Source of the DNA: Gammaproteobacteria bacterium
GTDB lineage: Bacteria > Pseudomonadota > Gammaproteobacteria > Acidithiobacillales > Acidithiobacillaceae
Assembly (NCBI GenBank): GCA_023381645.1
Contig: JAMCRJ010000005.1
Coordinates: 1 to 64,000, forward strand
Reading direction: 5' to 3'
DNA: 64,000 bases
Shown here: one piece after another, positions 1 to 8,644 of the stretch
Position numbering within the stretch: position 1 is the stretch's first letter
How the letters are laid out: each line of letters opens with the position of its first letter
Notes under the pieces: generated by a model
Seen by the model: the letters and a program-made list of their open reading frames with translations, nothing else
What the model was told of the DNA's origin: nothing
The model's database searches: none
Translations under genes and position numbers: made by a program

Positions 1-936
1 GGTGGCCAGTTCGGGGTTGTAGAGGTATTCCACATTGCCCTGTTCCACCTGCTTGAGATAATCCTGGAAGTCGGCCTTGGCCTTGTCCCAACTGATGCCC
101 ATCTTCTCCACCAGGTCTTCGCAGGGGGAGGCATGCCACTGCAACTGCACGATCTTGAAGGGATCGGCGCCACAGGCCAGGGCCGCGAGCTGGACGTCGG
201 CGACAATGGGAATGCTGTAGTTCATGTCGTGGGCCTTGCCGATCCACTGGTTCTTGTCCATGGTAGTGATGCAGCCGGTATCAATACCGACCATCACATC
301 GGCGTTGGCTTCTTCCCGGGCGACCTTGATCTTGCGATTCATCGTAAAACTGCGGGTGAACTCGCGTTCGGAGATGATGTGGCGGAAACCGAAGCCACAG
401 CAGTCGTACCAGGTGGAGTAGTCGATGACCTGGGCGCCCAGGGCCTGGGCGACGGAGGTGCCGACAGCGGTACGATTACCGCCGAGCACCGTGTTGTCGT
501 ACACGGCGTCTTCCGCCACCATCTTGTAGTAGTGACAGGCGGCGTGGTTGGTGACCCGGATGTTGCTCATGTCGATGGTCTGCAATTCGCTGGCGATGCG
601 GTTGCGCATGACGTGCAGCCATTCGCTGTAGTGGACCACTTCCTCGGGGATGACGATCTTGCCGTCCACCAGACGCCCCAGCTTGCCGAGGATCTTCTTG
701 ACCTTTTCGCGCAGTTCGGCGGACTCGATGAGGTATTTGCGGATCTCCTTGTAGTTGCCGAAAGAGGTGCCGCAATGCACCAGAGGGTAGAAGTGGCCAT
801 TCTCGAAGCCGTGCTGCTTGCCGGAGACATAGGCCTGATGGAAGTTGCGCAGGAAGACGGCGGCCAGGGACTCCACATTGCCGATGCCGGAGCCATGGTA
901 GTTCCAGGCGGTGCAGGAGGTCTGGTCGGTCTCGTC
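1..936 (-). repeat. long inverted repeat, left copy (shdrB1)
   Basis: The mate of the repeat at 27353-28288. Identity starts abruptly at base 936, a codon boundary in shdrB1 just before the DETDQTSC block, and reaches the left window edge. Confidence 0.85.
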
Positions 937-1314
937 GAGGTAGTCGATGCCCAGCTTGTTCATGAACCACATGAGGCTGGTGGGGTAGCCGGGGATGTTG
1001 CCGCACTGTCCACAGCTCTTGTGGTGCCAGAGGTTGTTGGTGGGGATCCTTTTGTCCCAACCATAGAGGGTCTGCACCGTTTCCGCATGATGTTCGGGAT
1101 TGATGCGGTGGACGATGATTTCGCCTTCCTTCTCCAATTGCCACATGTGGTCGCGGACGTCGTCCATGCGCTCGCCCAGGTCGACGCTGCGGCGATCCAC
1201 GTGGCTGCGCACCCAGGCCGTTGCGGTTTCCGCTTCATTCGCCGAAAGATTCGTGTCCTGAAAAAAGGCGCCGTGACCTGCTACGCCCTGCTGCGTGCTG
1301 TTGTCGTCGTTCAT
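1..1314 (-). CDS. shdrB1: sHdrB1-like subunit, second copy (3' end beyond window)
   Basis: A CCG-domain subunit of the sulfur-oxidising heterodisulfide reductase-like complex. The reading frame is open from the ATG at 1314 to the left window edge, giving 438 residues; about ten more are expected from the complete copy at 26978-28321. GGGGAG lies seven bases before the ATG. Cysteine motifs include HKSCGQCG, SFGNYKE after a CG pair, and YDCCGFGFRH, as in the other copy. Codons from 936 down to 1 match the other copy, while 937-1237 differ at many codons. No shdrC or shdrA partner lies upstream of this copy; the genes on its 3' side are outside the window. It is a paralogue and not an assembly artefact of the same gene, because the 5' third differs. 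Function by family is well supported; whether it forms a separate complex is unknown. Confidence 0.9.
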   Translation of the reverse strand, partial: MNDDNSTQQGVAGHGAFFQDTNLSANEAETATAWVRSHVDRRSVDLGERMDDVRDHMWQLEKEGEIIVHRINPEHHAETVQTLYGWDKRIPTNNLWHHKSCGQCGNIPGYPTSLMWFMNKLGIDYLDETDQTSCTAWNYHGSGIGNVESLAAVFLRNFHQAYVSGKQHGFENGHFYPLVHCGTSFGNYKEIRKYLIESAELREKVKKILGKLGRLVDGKIVIPEEVVHYSEWLHVMRNRIASELQTIDMSNIRVTNHAACHYYKMVAEDAVYDNTVLGGNRTAVGTSVAQALGAQVIDYSTWYDCCGFGFRHIISEREFTRSFTMNRKIKVAREEANADVMVGIDTGCITTMDKNQWIGKAHDMNYSIPIVADVQLAALACGADPFKIVQLQWHASPCEDLVEKMGISWDKAKADFQDYLKQVEQGNVEYLYNPELAT

Positions 1315-1486
1315 AGATTGACTCCCCGGGCATCAAGCCGCTTAACGGATACACTGTGGAATACGCTGTACATCCATGCGAATAGTTGACTACTATGCTC
1401 CACAATGGTTCCGTTGCCAAGTAAATGGCTTTATGATCGTCGCCGTGGTTGGCGACCCGCGTGGGCAACAACTTGAAAGGGGTATT

Positions 1487-1807
1487 ATGGAAAACCTGGA
1501 TGTGATCCCGATTCCCGCGCTGGCGGAGATAGCCGCACGTTGCCGCGCGTTTTATCTGGCCCCCGCAGTGCGCAGCAAAGGATGGTTGCCAAACCTCTTC
1601 TGGCGTCCTGCAACGCGGGATGATCCCTTTGGGACGCTGCGGGTCGATCCCTGGGAACTGGAGGTACTCTTTGCCGCGATCAGCGGTGCGCCCGCCCTGG
1701 CAAGGACGGCGCTGGAACAGCGGTCGCCGGGGCGTGCAGGTTTCATCGAGCGATCCATCGGGCACGGCGAGTTGCCGCTGCTCGGTTTCCATGAGGATGT
1801 AGCCTAG
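1487..1807 (+). CDS. hypothetical protein (106 aa)
   Basis: I do not recognise this protein. ATG at 1487 is preceded by AAGGGG, which is why I prefer it to an in-frame start near 1376. The product is soluble, with a tryptophan- and proline-rich centre (WLPNLFWRP) and a short conserved-looking tail (GHGELPLLGFHED). The stop codon is two bases before the start of the RimK-like gene, so the two are probably co-transcribed and may act together, for example as a substrate or partner of the ligase. This role is only inferred from adjacency. It is divergent from the shdrB1 copy at 1-1314. Confidence 0.6.
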   Translation: MENLDVIPIPALAEIAARCRAFYLAPAVRSKGWLPNLFWRPATRDDPFGTLRVDPWELEVLFAAISGAPALARTALEQRSPGRAGFIERSIGHGELPLLGFHEDVA

Positions 1808-1809
1808 GC

Positions 1810-2718
1810 ATGACTGCGGTACCCCGCGTAGCCATTCTTTCGCGCCATGCGGAGCTCTATTCGACCTGCCGCTTGCTGGATGCGATTGTCGCTGCGGGCG
1901 CCGATCCGGTCCTGCTTCAGCCTGAACAATGTTTGCTGATGCTACACGACACGCAAGCCGCGCTTTATTATGGATCCGCTCCGCTGCCACCCTGTGCCGC
2001 GGTGATTCCACGGGTGGGCGCTCCAATCACGCGACTGGGAGCGCGTCTACTGCGTTATTTTGCCGGGGAGGGAAGTTGCTGCCTCAATAGCGCAGGGGCG
2101 TTGGAGCTTTCTCGGGATAAATTCGCTTCCCTTCAGGTCCTGGCGGCGGCGGGCGTTGCCGTACCGCAAACCGCCTACTTCACCCAGGCGGGGCAGCGCG
2201 ATCTGGCGGTCTCCTCCTTGGGGATGCCGCTGGTGCATAAATTGCTCAGCGGCTCGCAAGGGGTGGGTGTCAGTCTGGCAGATACACCTGCCGCTGCTCG
2301 CGGCATGCTGGATACCGTCCTCCATCTGCAGCACGAGGCGATGGCGCAGCGCTTTCTCAGCGGGCGCCAGGATATCCGCGTGATCGTACTGTTTGGCAAG
2401 GTCATTGCGGCCATGCGCAGGGAGGCATCTGCCGAGGATTTTCGCAGCAATTTGCATTGCGGAGGGCGGGCGTCGGCATTGCCCGATCTGCCCGAAGATT
2501 TCGCCGTCATTGCCCGCCGGTCGGCTGCCGCTCTGGGTCTGGGCTTTGCCGGAGTAGATATCATGCTGGATGAAGATCAGCGGCCTCTGGTGCTGGAGGT
2601 GAACCCAGTCCCCAGCCTGGAAGGCATCGAAGCCGTTACGGGGCAGGATATCGCTGGCACGCTGGTCAAAGCGCTTTTGCAGCAGGCTTCGTCCCCATCT
2701 CCGCAATTGCAGCCGTAA
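1810..2718 (+). CDS. RimK-like ATP-grasp ligase
   Basis: A 302-residue ATP-grasp protein of the RimK group, whose members ligate amino acids (often glutamate) to a carboxylate on a protein or small molecule using ATP. The N-terminal pre-ATP-grasp part begins VAILSRHAELYST. The ATP-binding part includes LVHKLLSGSQGVGVSL (P-loop-like) and the C-terminal metal-binding signature VLEVNPVPSLEGIE, typical of the family. It follows the small gene at 1487 by two bases. Its last 53 bases overlap the end of plsC on the other strand, a convergent overlap. The substrate cannot be read from sequence: ribosomal protein S6, a cofactor tail or a peptide are all possible. Confidence 0.8.
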   Translation: MTAVPRVAILSRHAELYSTCRLLDAIVAAGADPVLLQPEQCLLMLHDTQAALYYGSAPLPPCAAVIPRVGAPITRLGARLLRYFAGEGSCCLNSAGALELSRDKFASLQVLAAAGVAVPQTAYFTQAGQRDLAVSSLGMPLVHKLLSGSQGVGVSLADTPAAARGMLDTVLHLQHEAMAQRFLSGRQDIRVIVLFGKVIAAMRREASAEDFRSNLHCGGRASALPDLPEDFAVIARRSAAALGLGFAGVDIMLDEDQRPLVLEVNPVPSLEGIEAVTGQDIAGTLVKALLQQASSPSPQLQP

Positions 2719-3394
2719 TCCAGTTGTGCGCCTGCTGGTTGAGGGGCCCCGACTTACCCGCGGGGGGCAGCGCCGTACCGATACGCATTTCGACGACTCC
2801 TGGCCATTTCCGCCAGTCTGTACGTGGCCAGAAACACCCGCTATTCACAGCGATCGGCAGAAGGGGGACCTGAGCACGGATGGCCAGCCCGGCAGCGGTG
2901 CTGCTGAAGGTGCCGACTGTGCCGCAGGGGTGGCGGGTACCTTCCGGAAAAATGACCACATGAAAGCCCGCAGCCAGCCGGAGTTTTCCCTGTTCCATCA
3001 CCTGCACCAGGGCTTCTCTGCCCCCGTTGCGGTCGATCCCGATGGGCCAGGCCAGGCGCAGGCCCCAGCCAATCACCGGGATGCGGAAGAGTTCTTTTTT
3101 GAGTACAAAAGAGAGTCGCGGGAAGACGCACCAAAAGAGCAGGGTTTCCAGCGCCGACTGATGATTGGCGACGATGACGCAGGGCGTGGCGGGAATGTTG
3201 GCGAGGCCGGAAACCCGATAAGTCAGGCCGCAACTCCAATGGAGCCAGCCGATGCCGGCGCGCGCCCATAAACGACTGGCCCAGACCCGCGCCGGCAGCG
3301 GCAATGGTGCTACCATTAGACTGAAAATGGCCCAGATCAATGTCCAGATCGTAAAGCCCCCATAGAACAATGCGCTGCGGATGGTGCGTATCAT
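2666..3394 (-). CDS. plsC: 1-acyl-sn-glycerol-3-phosphate acyltransferase
   Basis: A 242-residue membrane-associated acyltransferase expected to add the second acyl chain to lysophosphatidic acid in phospholipid synthesis. A hydrophobic N-terminus (residues about 8-35) anchors it in the inner membrane. The catalytic block is NHQSALET, an HX4E form of the usual HX4D motif, common in proteobacterial members. The substrate-binding block is FPEGTRHPCG. The start overlaps the end of gmhB by four bases (ATGA type), so it is the third or later gene of a glyQ-glyS-gmhB-plsC run. The C-terminal end overlaps the convergent RimK-like gene. Confidence 0.9.
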   Translation of the reverse strand: MIRTIRSALFYGGFTIWTLIWAIFSLMVAPLPLPARVWASRLWARAGIGWLHWSCGLTYRVSGLANIPATPCVIVANHQSALETLLFWCVFPRLSFVLKKELFRIPVIGWGLRLAWPIGIDRNGGREALVQVMEQGKLRLAAGFHVVIFPEGTRHPCGTVGTFSSTAAGLAIRAQVPLLPIAVNSGCFWPRTDWRKWPGVVEMRIGTALPPAGKSGPLNQQAHNWITAAIAEMGTKPAAKAL

Positions 3395-3930
3395 GGAGTG
3401 CAGAGAATGGTGTTTACCGCCGCGGTAAGGTCAGCGAAGACGGGAAAGCCTGCGGCCTGCGCTTCTAGGCGCGCATCTTGACCTTTCCCCGTCAGCACCA
3501 GCATGGGTCGTGCGCCCGCTTCCCGTGCGGGGAGCAGGTCGCGCATGCTGTCACCAATGGCGGGAACCTGTTCCAGCGAGATTTGCAGCCGCTCCTGTAT
3601 TTCCTGAAACAGGCCCATCGCCGGTTTGCGGCAGGCGCATGCTGCCTCCGGAGCATGGGGGCAGAAAAAAATGGCATCTATCCGGCCGCCTGCGGCGGCC
3701 AGTTCCTGACGCATCCGCTGGTGGATGGCGGTCAGGGTGCGGATATCAAAAAGCCCCCGTCCCACACCGGACTGGTTGGTGGCCACCACTACCTGGTAAC
3801 CGGCACGGTTCAGTCGCGCGATGGCCTCCAGACTGCCGGGAATGGGGCGCCACTCTGCGGGTGATTTGATATAAGCGTTACTGTCCTCATTAATCACACC
3901 GTCACGATCCAGAATGACGATCTGCCCCAT
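3391..3930 (-). CDS. gmhB: D-glycero-D-manno-heptose-1,7-bisphosphate 7-phosphatase
   Basis: A 179-residue HAD-superfamily phosphatase that removes the 7-phosphate of heptose 1,7-bisphosphate in ADP-heptose synthesis for lipopolysaccharide core. Motif I is ILDRDGVIN (nucleophile Asp and acid/base Asp), motif II is ATNQSG, and the last motif is AIGDSMRDLLPA. The four-cysteine zinc loop typical of GmhB is present as CPHAPEAACACRKP, with His. It directly abuts glyS and overlaps plsC by four bases, an arrangement common in proteobacteria. Confidence 0.93.
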   Translation of the reverse strand: MGQIVILDRDGVINEDSNAYIKSPAEWRPIPGSLEAIARLNRAGYQVVVATNQSGVGRGLFDIRTLTAIHQRMRQELAAAGGRIDAIFFCPHAPEAACACRKPAMGLFQEIQERLQISLEQVPAIGDSMRDLLPAREAGARPMLVLTGKGQDARLEAQAAGFPVFADLTAAVNTILCTP

Positions 3931-6014
3931 CAGGCCCCCTGTAACTGCGAGAAGTCGGCAATGCGCAGGAAAGCTTCCTGAAGCCGGGCCAGCAGCGCCA
4001 GACGGTTCTGGCGCAGCACCGGATCTTCGGCCAGGACCATGACCCCATCAAAAAATTGGTCGACAGCGGGACGCAGGCCTGCGAGCAGCCCGAGGGCCGC
4101 GCCATAGCGGCGTTCCGCAAGCTGTGCATGGAGGGGCTGCTCCAGGGCCTGCCAGTAGTCCCAGAGTGTGTTCTCTACCGGATCCATAAAGTATTGGGGA
4201 TCTATGGGCCGGTCGCCGGAGATCACTTCTTTGCGCAACAGATTGTTGATCCGTTTGATCAACGCTGCGAGGGCATCTGCCGCCGCATGCTCAGCCTGGA
4301 AAAGGGCGAGGGCTTCAAGACGCTGGCGTGCGTCCAATGGCTCGTGGGGCTGGCGGCTGAGTACGGCGGCGATCTGGTCGGCGCGGAAGCCCTCCTCCCT
4401 GAAGTAGACCCGCATCCGGTCCTGAAAGAAGTCGAGCACCGCGCTCCGTATCTCCGTCCGATTCCTGGCGAAGGCACCACCGTAGGCGGCCAGCGTGCGG
4501 GTTACCGCTTCATCCAGGTTCAGGGGCACTCCGGCATCCAGTACGATCCGCAGCACCCCCAGCGCAGCGCGGCGCAGGGCAAAGGGATCGCGGTCACCAG
4601 TAGGTACTTTGCCGATGGCAAAAAAACCGCAGAGGGTATCCAGCTTGTCGGCGATGGCCAAGCACTGACCGTGCGCATCCGACGGGATTTCGTCGTCGCG
4701 CCCACTGGGCAGGTAATGCTGGGCGATGGCCGTGGCAACACGGCTGTTTTCCCCGTCATGCCGGGCGTAGTGGCCGCCCATGATGCCTTGCAATTCCGGA
4801 AACTCGCCCACCAAACCGCTGAGCAGATCACTTTTGCAGAGTTCCGCGGCGCGGCTCATATCACCCGCATCCACCGCGAATTGCGGTGAGAGGGCGGCGG
4901 CAAGCTCCTGCAGACGCACCGTCTTGTCGAAAATGCTGCCGAGGCCGTCCTGAAACAGCACTCCGTCCAGTGCGGCTCGTCGTGTCTGCAGGGAGATCTG
5001 GCGATCCTGATCCCAAAAGAAGGCAGCATCCGCGAGGCGGGCACGCAGTACCCGGTTATTTCCATCGATGACGACCTGCGTATCCCGGCTGTGAAGGTTG
5101 GCCGCGAACAGATAATAGGGTACCAGGCGCTCATTCTGAGCGCGCAGGGGGACATAACGCTGGTGCTGCATCATGACCGTAATCAGCGCTTCTTCGGGCA
5201 CCCGCAGATAGTCCGCGGCGAAGCTGCCGGCGAGAATGACCGGCCATTCGTTGAGTCCGGTGATCTCGTCCAGCAAGGCCTCTGGCAGGATCGGAGCGAC
5301 GTCCATCTCACTTGCCAGGGCGGCCATTTTGCCGGCAATGTGCGCGCGGCGCCCGGCGAAATCCACCATCACCTTTGCCTGCAGCAAGGATTCGGCATAA
5401 CCGGCCGGCGTGCTGATCTGCACCGTCTGAGGATGGTGGACGCGATGTCCGAAGCTCTGTCCGCCGGCATCCAGACCAAACATATTCCAGTCCAGTACTT
5501 GGCCGCCCTGACGCAGCAACAGCCAGCGTACCGGGCGCAGGAAACTGTCGGAACGAGCCCCCCAGTGCATGCGTTTGCGCAGGGGCAGACTGGTGACCAT
5601 TTTGCTGGCGATCTCGGGCAACAGCGCATGGCTGTCCTGCACCGCGCCGACCTCCCGCCAGGCCAGAACGGGGCCCTTTTCGGTCTCTAGGGTGAGCAGG
5701 TCGTCCAGGCTGACCCCACAGGAGCGGGCAAAGCCCTCCGCTGCAGCCGTGGGCTTGCCCTGCGCATCACGGGCGCGCGCCACCAGGGGACCGCGGCGCA
5801 GGGTCTCCTGCGGCAGGCTCTGCCGGGAGACGTCTTTGATCCAGAGAGCGAGCCGTCGCGGCGTGACATAGCCGTGAACGCTCCCAAACTGCAATCCGGC
5901 CGCATCGAGCAGTTGGCCTATGATCCCGGTCGCGGCGTCCTGCAGGGGTATTTGTTCCCGCGCCGGCAACTCTTCACAACCCAGTTCCAGCAGGAGATCT
6001 TCAGGCGCTGACAT
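3930..6014 (-). CDS. glyS: glycyl-tRNA synthetase, beta subunit
   Basis: The 694-residue beta subunit of the alpha2-beta2 glycyl-tRNA synthetase. It carries tRNA-binding and anticodon-binding parts and is needed with GlyQ to charge tRNA-Gly in the cytoplasm. The start at 6014 gives the family-typical N-terminus [16 protein letters not shown]; a longer frame reaches 6164 but would run inside glyQ. Other family signatures include the HYARHDGE block and the C-terminal region with [14 protein letters not shown]. It overlaps the end of glyQ by 14 bases, implying translational coupling. Length is normal. Confidence 0.97.
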   Translation of the reverse strand: MSAPEDLLLELGCEELPAREQIPLQDAATGIIGQLLDAAGLQFGSVHGYVTPRRLALWIKDVSRQSLPQETLRRGPLVARARDAQGKPTAAAEGFARSCGVSLDDLLTLETEKGPVLAWREVGAVQDSHALLPEIASKMVTSLPLRKRMHWGARSDSFLRPVRWLLLRQGGQVLDWNMFGLDAGGQSFGHRVHHPQTVQISTPAGYAESLLQAKVMVDFAGRRAHIAGKMAALASEMDVAPILPEALLDEITGLNEWPVILAGSFAADYLRVPEEALITVMMQHQRYVPLRAQNERLVPYYLFAANLHSRDTQVVIDGNNRVLRARLADAAFFWDQDRQISLQTRRAALDGVLFQDGLGSIFDKTVRLQELAAALSPQFAVDAGDMSRAAELCKSDLLSGLVGEFPELQGIMGGHYARHDGENSRVATAIAQHYLPSGRDDEIPSDAHGQCLAIADKLDTLCGFFAIGKVPTGDRDPFALRRAALGVLRIVLDAGVPLNLDEAVTRTLAAYGGAFARNRTEIRSAVLDFFQDRMRVYFREEGFRADQIAAVLSRQPHEPLDARQRLEALALFQAEHAAADALAALIKRINNLLRKEVISGDRPIDPQYFMDPVENTLWDYWQALEQPLHAQLAERRYGAALGLLAGLRPAVDQFFDGVMVLAEDPVLRQNRLALLARLQEAFLRIADFSQLQGA

Positions 6015-6885
6015 CTTGGCTCCGCAGCAGGGGGTGACCGAGGGCGGCACGGGCCTCGGCATAGCGCTCGGCGACGCCTCGCGCAAGCGTACGGACCCGG
6101 CCGATGAATCGAGCGCGCTCGTTGACGCCGATGGCATGGCGTGCATCCAGCAGGTTAAAGGCATGGGAGCAATCCAGCACCCGTTCGTAGGCGGGGAGAG
6201 GGAGTTCGGCCGCCAGCAAGGCGTGACAGTCTTTTTCCGCCTGGTCGAAGCGCTGAAAGAGGTCTTCTACGGGCGCCAGCTCAAAATTATAGCGGGATTG
6301 CTCCACTTCGTTCTGATGGAATACGTCCCCGTAGAGTACGTTCTGGGTCCACACAAGGTCATAGACACTTTCGACGCCCTGCAGGTACATGGCCAGTCGT
6401 TCCAGACCATAGGTGACCTCGCCCATCACGGGATGGCAATCCAGGCCGCCCACCTGCTGGAAATAGGTGAACTGGGTGACTTCCATGCCATTCAGCCAGA
6501 CCTCCCAGCCCAGTCCCCAGGCACCCAGGGTCGGTGACTCCCAGTCGTCTTCGACGAAACGGATATCCTGGACCCCGGCATCTATACCGAGGGCCGCCAG
6601 CGATTCGAGGTAGAGTTCCTGCAGGTTCACCGGGTTCGGTTTGAGCACTGCCTGAAACTGGTAGTAGTGCTGGAGACGATTGGGGTTGTCCCCGTAACGG
6701 CCGTCCGTGGGGCGCCTGGAGGGCTGTACGTAAGCTGCCCGCCATGGTTCTGGGCCGATGGCCCGCAAGAAAGTGGCAGGGTGGAAGGTTCCGGCACCTA
6801 CCGGCATATCCATGGGCTGGAGCAGAACACAGCCTTGATCGGCCCAGAAGCCTTGCAGCCGCTGGATGATTTCCTGAAAAGTCAT
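6001..6885 (-). CDS. glyQ: glycyl-tRNA synthetase, alpha subunit
   Basis: The 294-residue catalytic alpha subunit of bacterial glycyl-tRNA synthetase, a class II synthetase. The N-terminus [18 protein letters not shown] and the block [19 protein letters not shown] are characteristic, and [13 protein letters not shown] forms part of the active site. It is first in the glyQ-glyS-gmhB-plsC run. The 88 bases between it and the Roadblock gene contain no other gene that I can see. Confidence 0.97.
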   Translation of the reverse strand: MTFQEIIQRLQGFWADQGCVLLQPMDMPVGAGTFHPATFLRAIGPEPWRAAYVQPSRRPTDGRYGDNPNRLQHYYQFQAVLKPNPVNLQELYLESLAALGIDAGVQDIRFVEDDWESPTLGAWGLGWEVWLNGMEVTQFTYFQQVGGLDCHPVMGEVTYGLERLAMYLQGVESVYDLVWTQNVLYGDVFHQNEVEQSRYNFELAPVEDLFQRFDQAEKDCHALLAAELPLPAYERVLDCSHAFNLLDARHAIGVNERARFIGRVRTLARGVAERYAEARAALGHPLLRSQDVSA

Positions 6886-6973
6886 AGGGGTCTCGGGCGG
6901 ATATTTTGCGCATTATGGCCCAATGCGGCCAGCCCTGTGAAGGGCGTCTGCAAATCTGCGTACCCCGAGGGCC

Positions 6974-7336
6974 TCAAAGCAGCTCGGCGATCCCCGCAGC
7001 TCCCCGTTTGGCGTCGAGAAAGACCAGCCCAAGCTTCGCCTCTTTTCGGGCTATGACCGTGAGGACCGCGTCCGGGCCGGCATGAATGAGCAGAACGTAG
7101 CCGTTATCGCCCTTGATCATGACCTGTTCCAGTTCACCCCGCGCCAGCTCTGCGGCGGTGCGGTCGCCCAGGGAAAGCATTGCCGCCGCCATGGCCCCTA
7201 CCCGGTCTTCGTCCATGGTCGAAGAAAGCAGTGAGGCGATGGTGAGGCCGTCGGTGGAAATCACCGCTGAGGCCTCGATGTCCGCAGAAGATCCGTTCAG
7301 GTCACTGAGGATGGATTTGAGCATTTCTTCACGCAT
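6974..7336 (-). CDS. Roadblock/LC7 domain protein (MglB-like)
   Basis: A 120-residue single-domain Roadblock/LC7 protein. Such proteins dimerise and act as regulators or GTPase-activating partners of small Ras-like GTPases; MglB in Myxococcus and Thermus is the known example. The domain pattern is clear: AVISTDGLTIASLL near residue 24, a central helix rich in small residues (AMAAAMLSLGDRTAAEL), and the strand GYVLLIHAGPDAVLTVI. AGGAGA precedes the ATG at 7336. It is the last gene of the run that begins with the FimV-like gene at 11296 and includes the GTPase at 8020-8586. A MglB-type partnership with that GTPase is inferred from this context. Confidence 0.85.
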   Translation of the reverse strand: MREEMLKSILSDLNGSSADIEASAVISTDGLTIASLLSSTMDEDRVGAMAAAMLSLGDRTAAELARGELEQVMIKGDNGYVLLIHAGPDAVLTVIARKEAKLGLVFLDAKRGAAGIAELL

Positions 7337-7384
7337 TTTTGTTCTCCTGAATTAGATATTGGGGTCTGTGAAAAAGATGTTGTT

Positions 7385-8023
7385 TTAGCGGTAACGTGTA
7401 TCCAGGTCCTGCACCAGTGTAACGAAAGATTGATCCTGCAGGCGAGGCGTACCGCTGATGACGAGCATGAAATGGTGCTGACCGATAAATAACGGCCAGA
7501 ATCCCAGTTCGGAGCGTCCCGCCGGATCGAGCAATCCCCAGGTTTCAGTGTTGACGCGGAGGTTGTTTTTCAGCAGGCGGTCGTGTCTGGACTGCAGGGA
7601 CAGCAGATCGGCCGAAAGCCCGGCGAGTTCTTCCGCGGCTTCATGGGTGTAGCCCGATGCCGCGAGATAAAAGCCGTTTTCGTCGGCGAGAAGGGTTTTC
7701 TGTATATCCGAAAGTTGCGCGAGGAGAGGCGGTAAGGCGTCTTCCAGCCGCCGATCCTCCCGTTGGCGCGGACGTGCCGTGCCCCGCAACATGCCCAGTC
7801 GCTGCAGGCGGAAAATGCTGCGCAAGGCTTCCCCTTCGCTCGCCGCCTGAGTCCAGTGCTGCGCGGTGCTGGCGCTGAAGGGAGCCCGGTATCCTTGCCG
7901 TAAAACGCGGAGGAGGGTGGTCCGGTTTTCGTTCTGTTGCGGACTGGATGTGGCATAAAAAGCCCCGGCGGGTGTCACCTCACCGTAAATATCCGCGTTC
8001 GTCGCGACCAGTTCGATACTCAT
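7385..8023 (-). CDS. hypothetical protein next to the GTPase
   Basis: A 212-residue protein that I do not recognise by family. Its C-terminal half (FYLAASGYTHEAAEELAGLSADLL, later WGLLDP, then HHFMLVISGTPRL) has the alternating strand-helix-strand pattern of a Roadblock-like fold, so it may be a divergent second Roadblock subunit. No signal peptide or membrane segment is evident. It overlaps the end of the GTPase gene by four bases (ATGA), which implies coupled translation and a direct functional link. The fold assignment is inference and could be tested by structure prediction. Confidence 0.7.
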   Translation of the reverse strand: MSIELVATNADIYGEVTPAGAFYATSSPQQNENRTTLLRVLRQGYRAPFSASTAQHWTQAASEGEALRSIFRLQRLGMLRGTARPRQREDRRLEDALPPLLAQLSDIQKTLLADENGFYLAASGYTHEAAEELAGLSADLLSLQSRHDRLLKNNLRVNTETWGLLDPAGRSELGFWPLFIGQHHFMLVISGTPRLQDQSFVTLVQDLDTRYR

Positions 8024-8586
8024 AACTGATCCCCGATGCCCGGATCGATGGAGTAAAGCAGCGCCATGACCAGATTCTTTACGTCGTCCTTGTTGCGGCC
8101 ATCCACTTCAAAAATAGGGGGAATGGGATTGAGCATCCGCAGGTCCGCAGTCGCTTCCGGGAGCATGTCGGCGTAGTCGGCTACCTGGGGCTGCGTCTGG
8201 ATATCCGTCTTCGAAACCCCGATGACGACCGGGACATCGACAATGAAGTCCTTGAAGGCATGAAGAAAAAAATGCAGGTCCTTTTTGGGGTTGGGGCGGG
8301 TGTTGTCGAGCATCAGAATGAGGCCCAGGCCGCCGGTGGTGAGGATATCCCACATGAAGTCGAAACGTTCCTGCCCTGGAGTGCCGTACAGGTGAATTTT
8401 GGTACCCTCATCCAGCTTCAACACGCCGTAATCCATCGCGACGGTGGTGTGGCCCTTGCGATTCAGCGTCATATCCGAGGCCTGGGCATCGGTGGAGATG
8501 ATCGGAATATCCGACAATGCGGCAATGGCCGTTGTTTTGCCTACACCAACCGGACCAGTAAAAATGATTTTGTTGTCTTCTCTCAC
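8020..8586 (-). CDS. small Ras-like GTPase (MglA-like)
   Basis: A 188-residue single-domain GTPase. G1 is GPVGVGKTT, G3 is LYGTPGQERF (Gly in place of the usual Asp of DTPG), and G4 is GVSKTD in place of NKxD. It resembles bacterial GTPases of the MglA/Gtr type that set cell polarity together with Roadblock proteins. The GTG start at 8586 has AAGGAG at a normal distance. It overlaps the next gene by four bases and is followed by a Roadblock protein. A role in localising or switching type IV pili or another surface system is inferred from the FimV-like gene in the same run. Confidence 0.88.
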   Translation of the reverse strand: MREDNKIIFTGPVGVGKTTAIAALSDIPIISTDAQASDMTLNRKGHTTVAMDYGVLKLDEGTKIHLYGTPGQERFDFMWDILTTGGLGLILMLDNTRPNPKKDLHFFLHAFKDFIVDVPVVIGVSKTDIQTQPQVADYADMLPEATADLRMLNPIPPIFEVDGRNKDDVKNLVMALLYSIDPGIGDQL

Positions 8587-8644
8587 CGCACGGCTCCTTC
8601 ATGTGATCTTTTGATCTTTACCGGAGAAAAATCCCGGTCGCATC

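Noticed and set aside
133..1389. Long plus-strand open frame (418 residues) opposite the shdrB1 copy
   Set aside because: It lies antisense to a gene with clear CCG-domain motifs, and a matching antisense frame exists opposite the other copy at 26906-28294. It follows from codon bias in the real gene.
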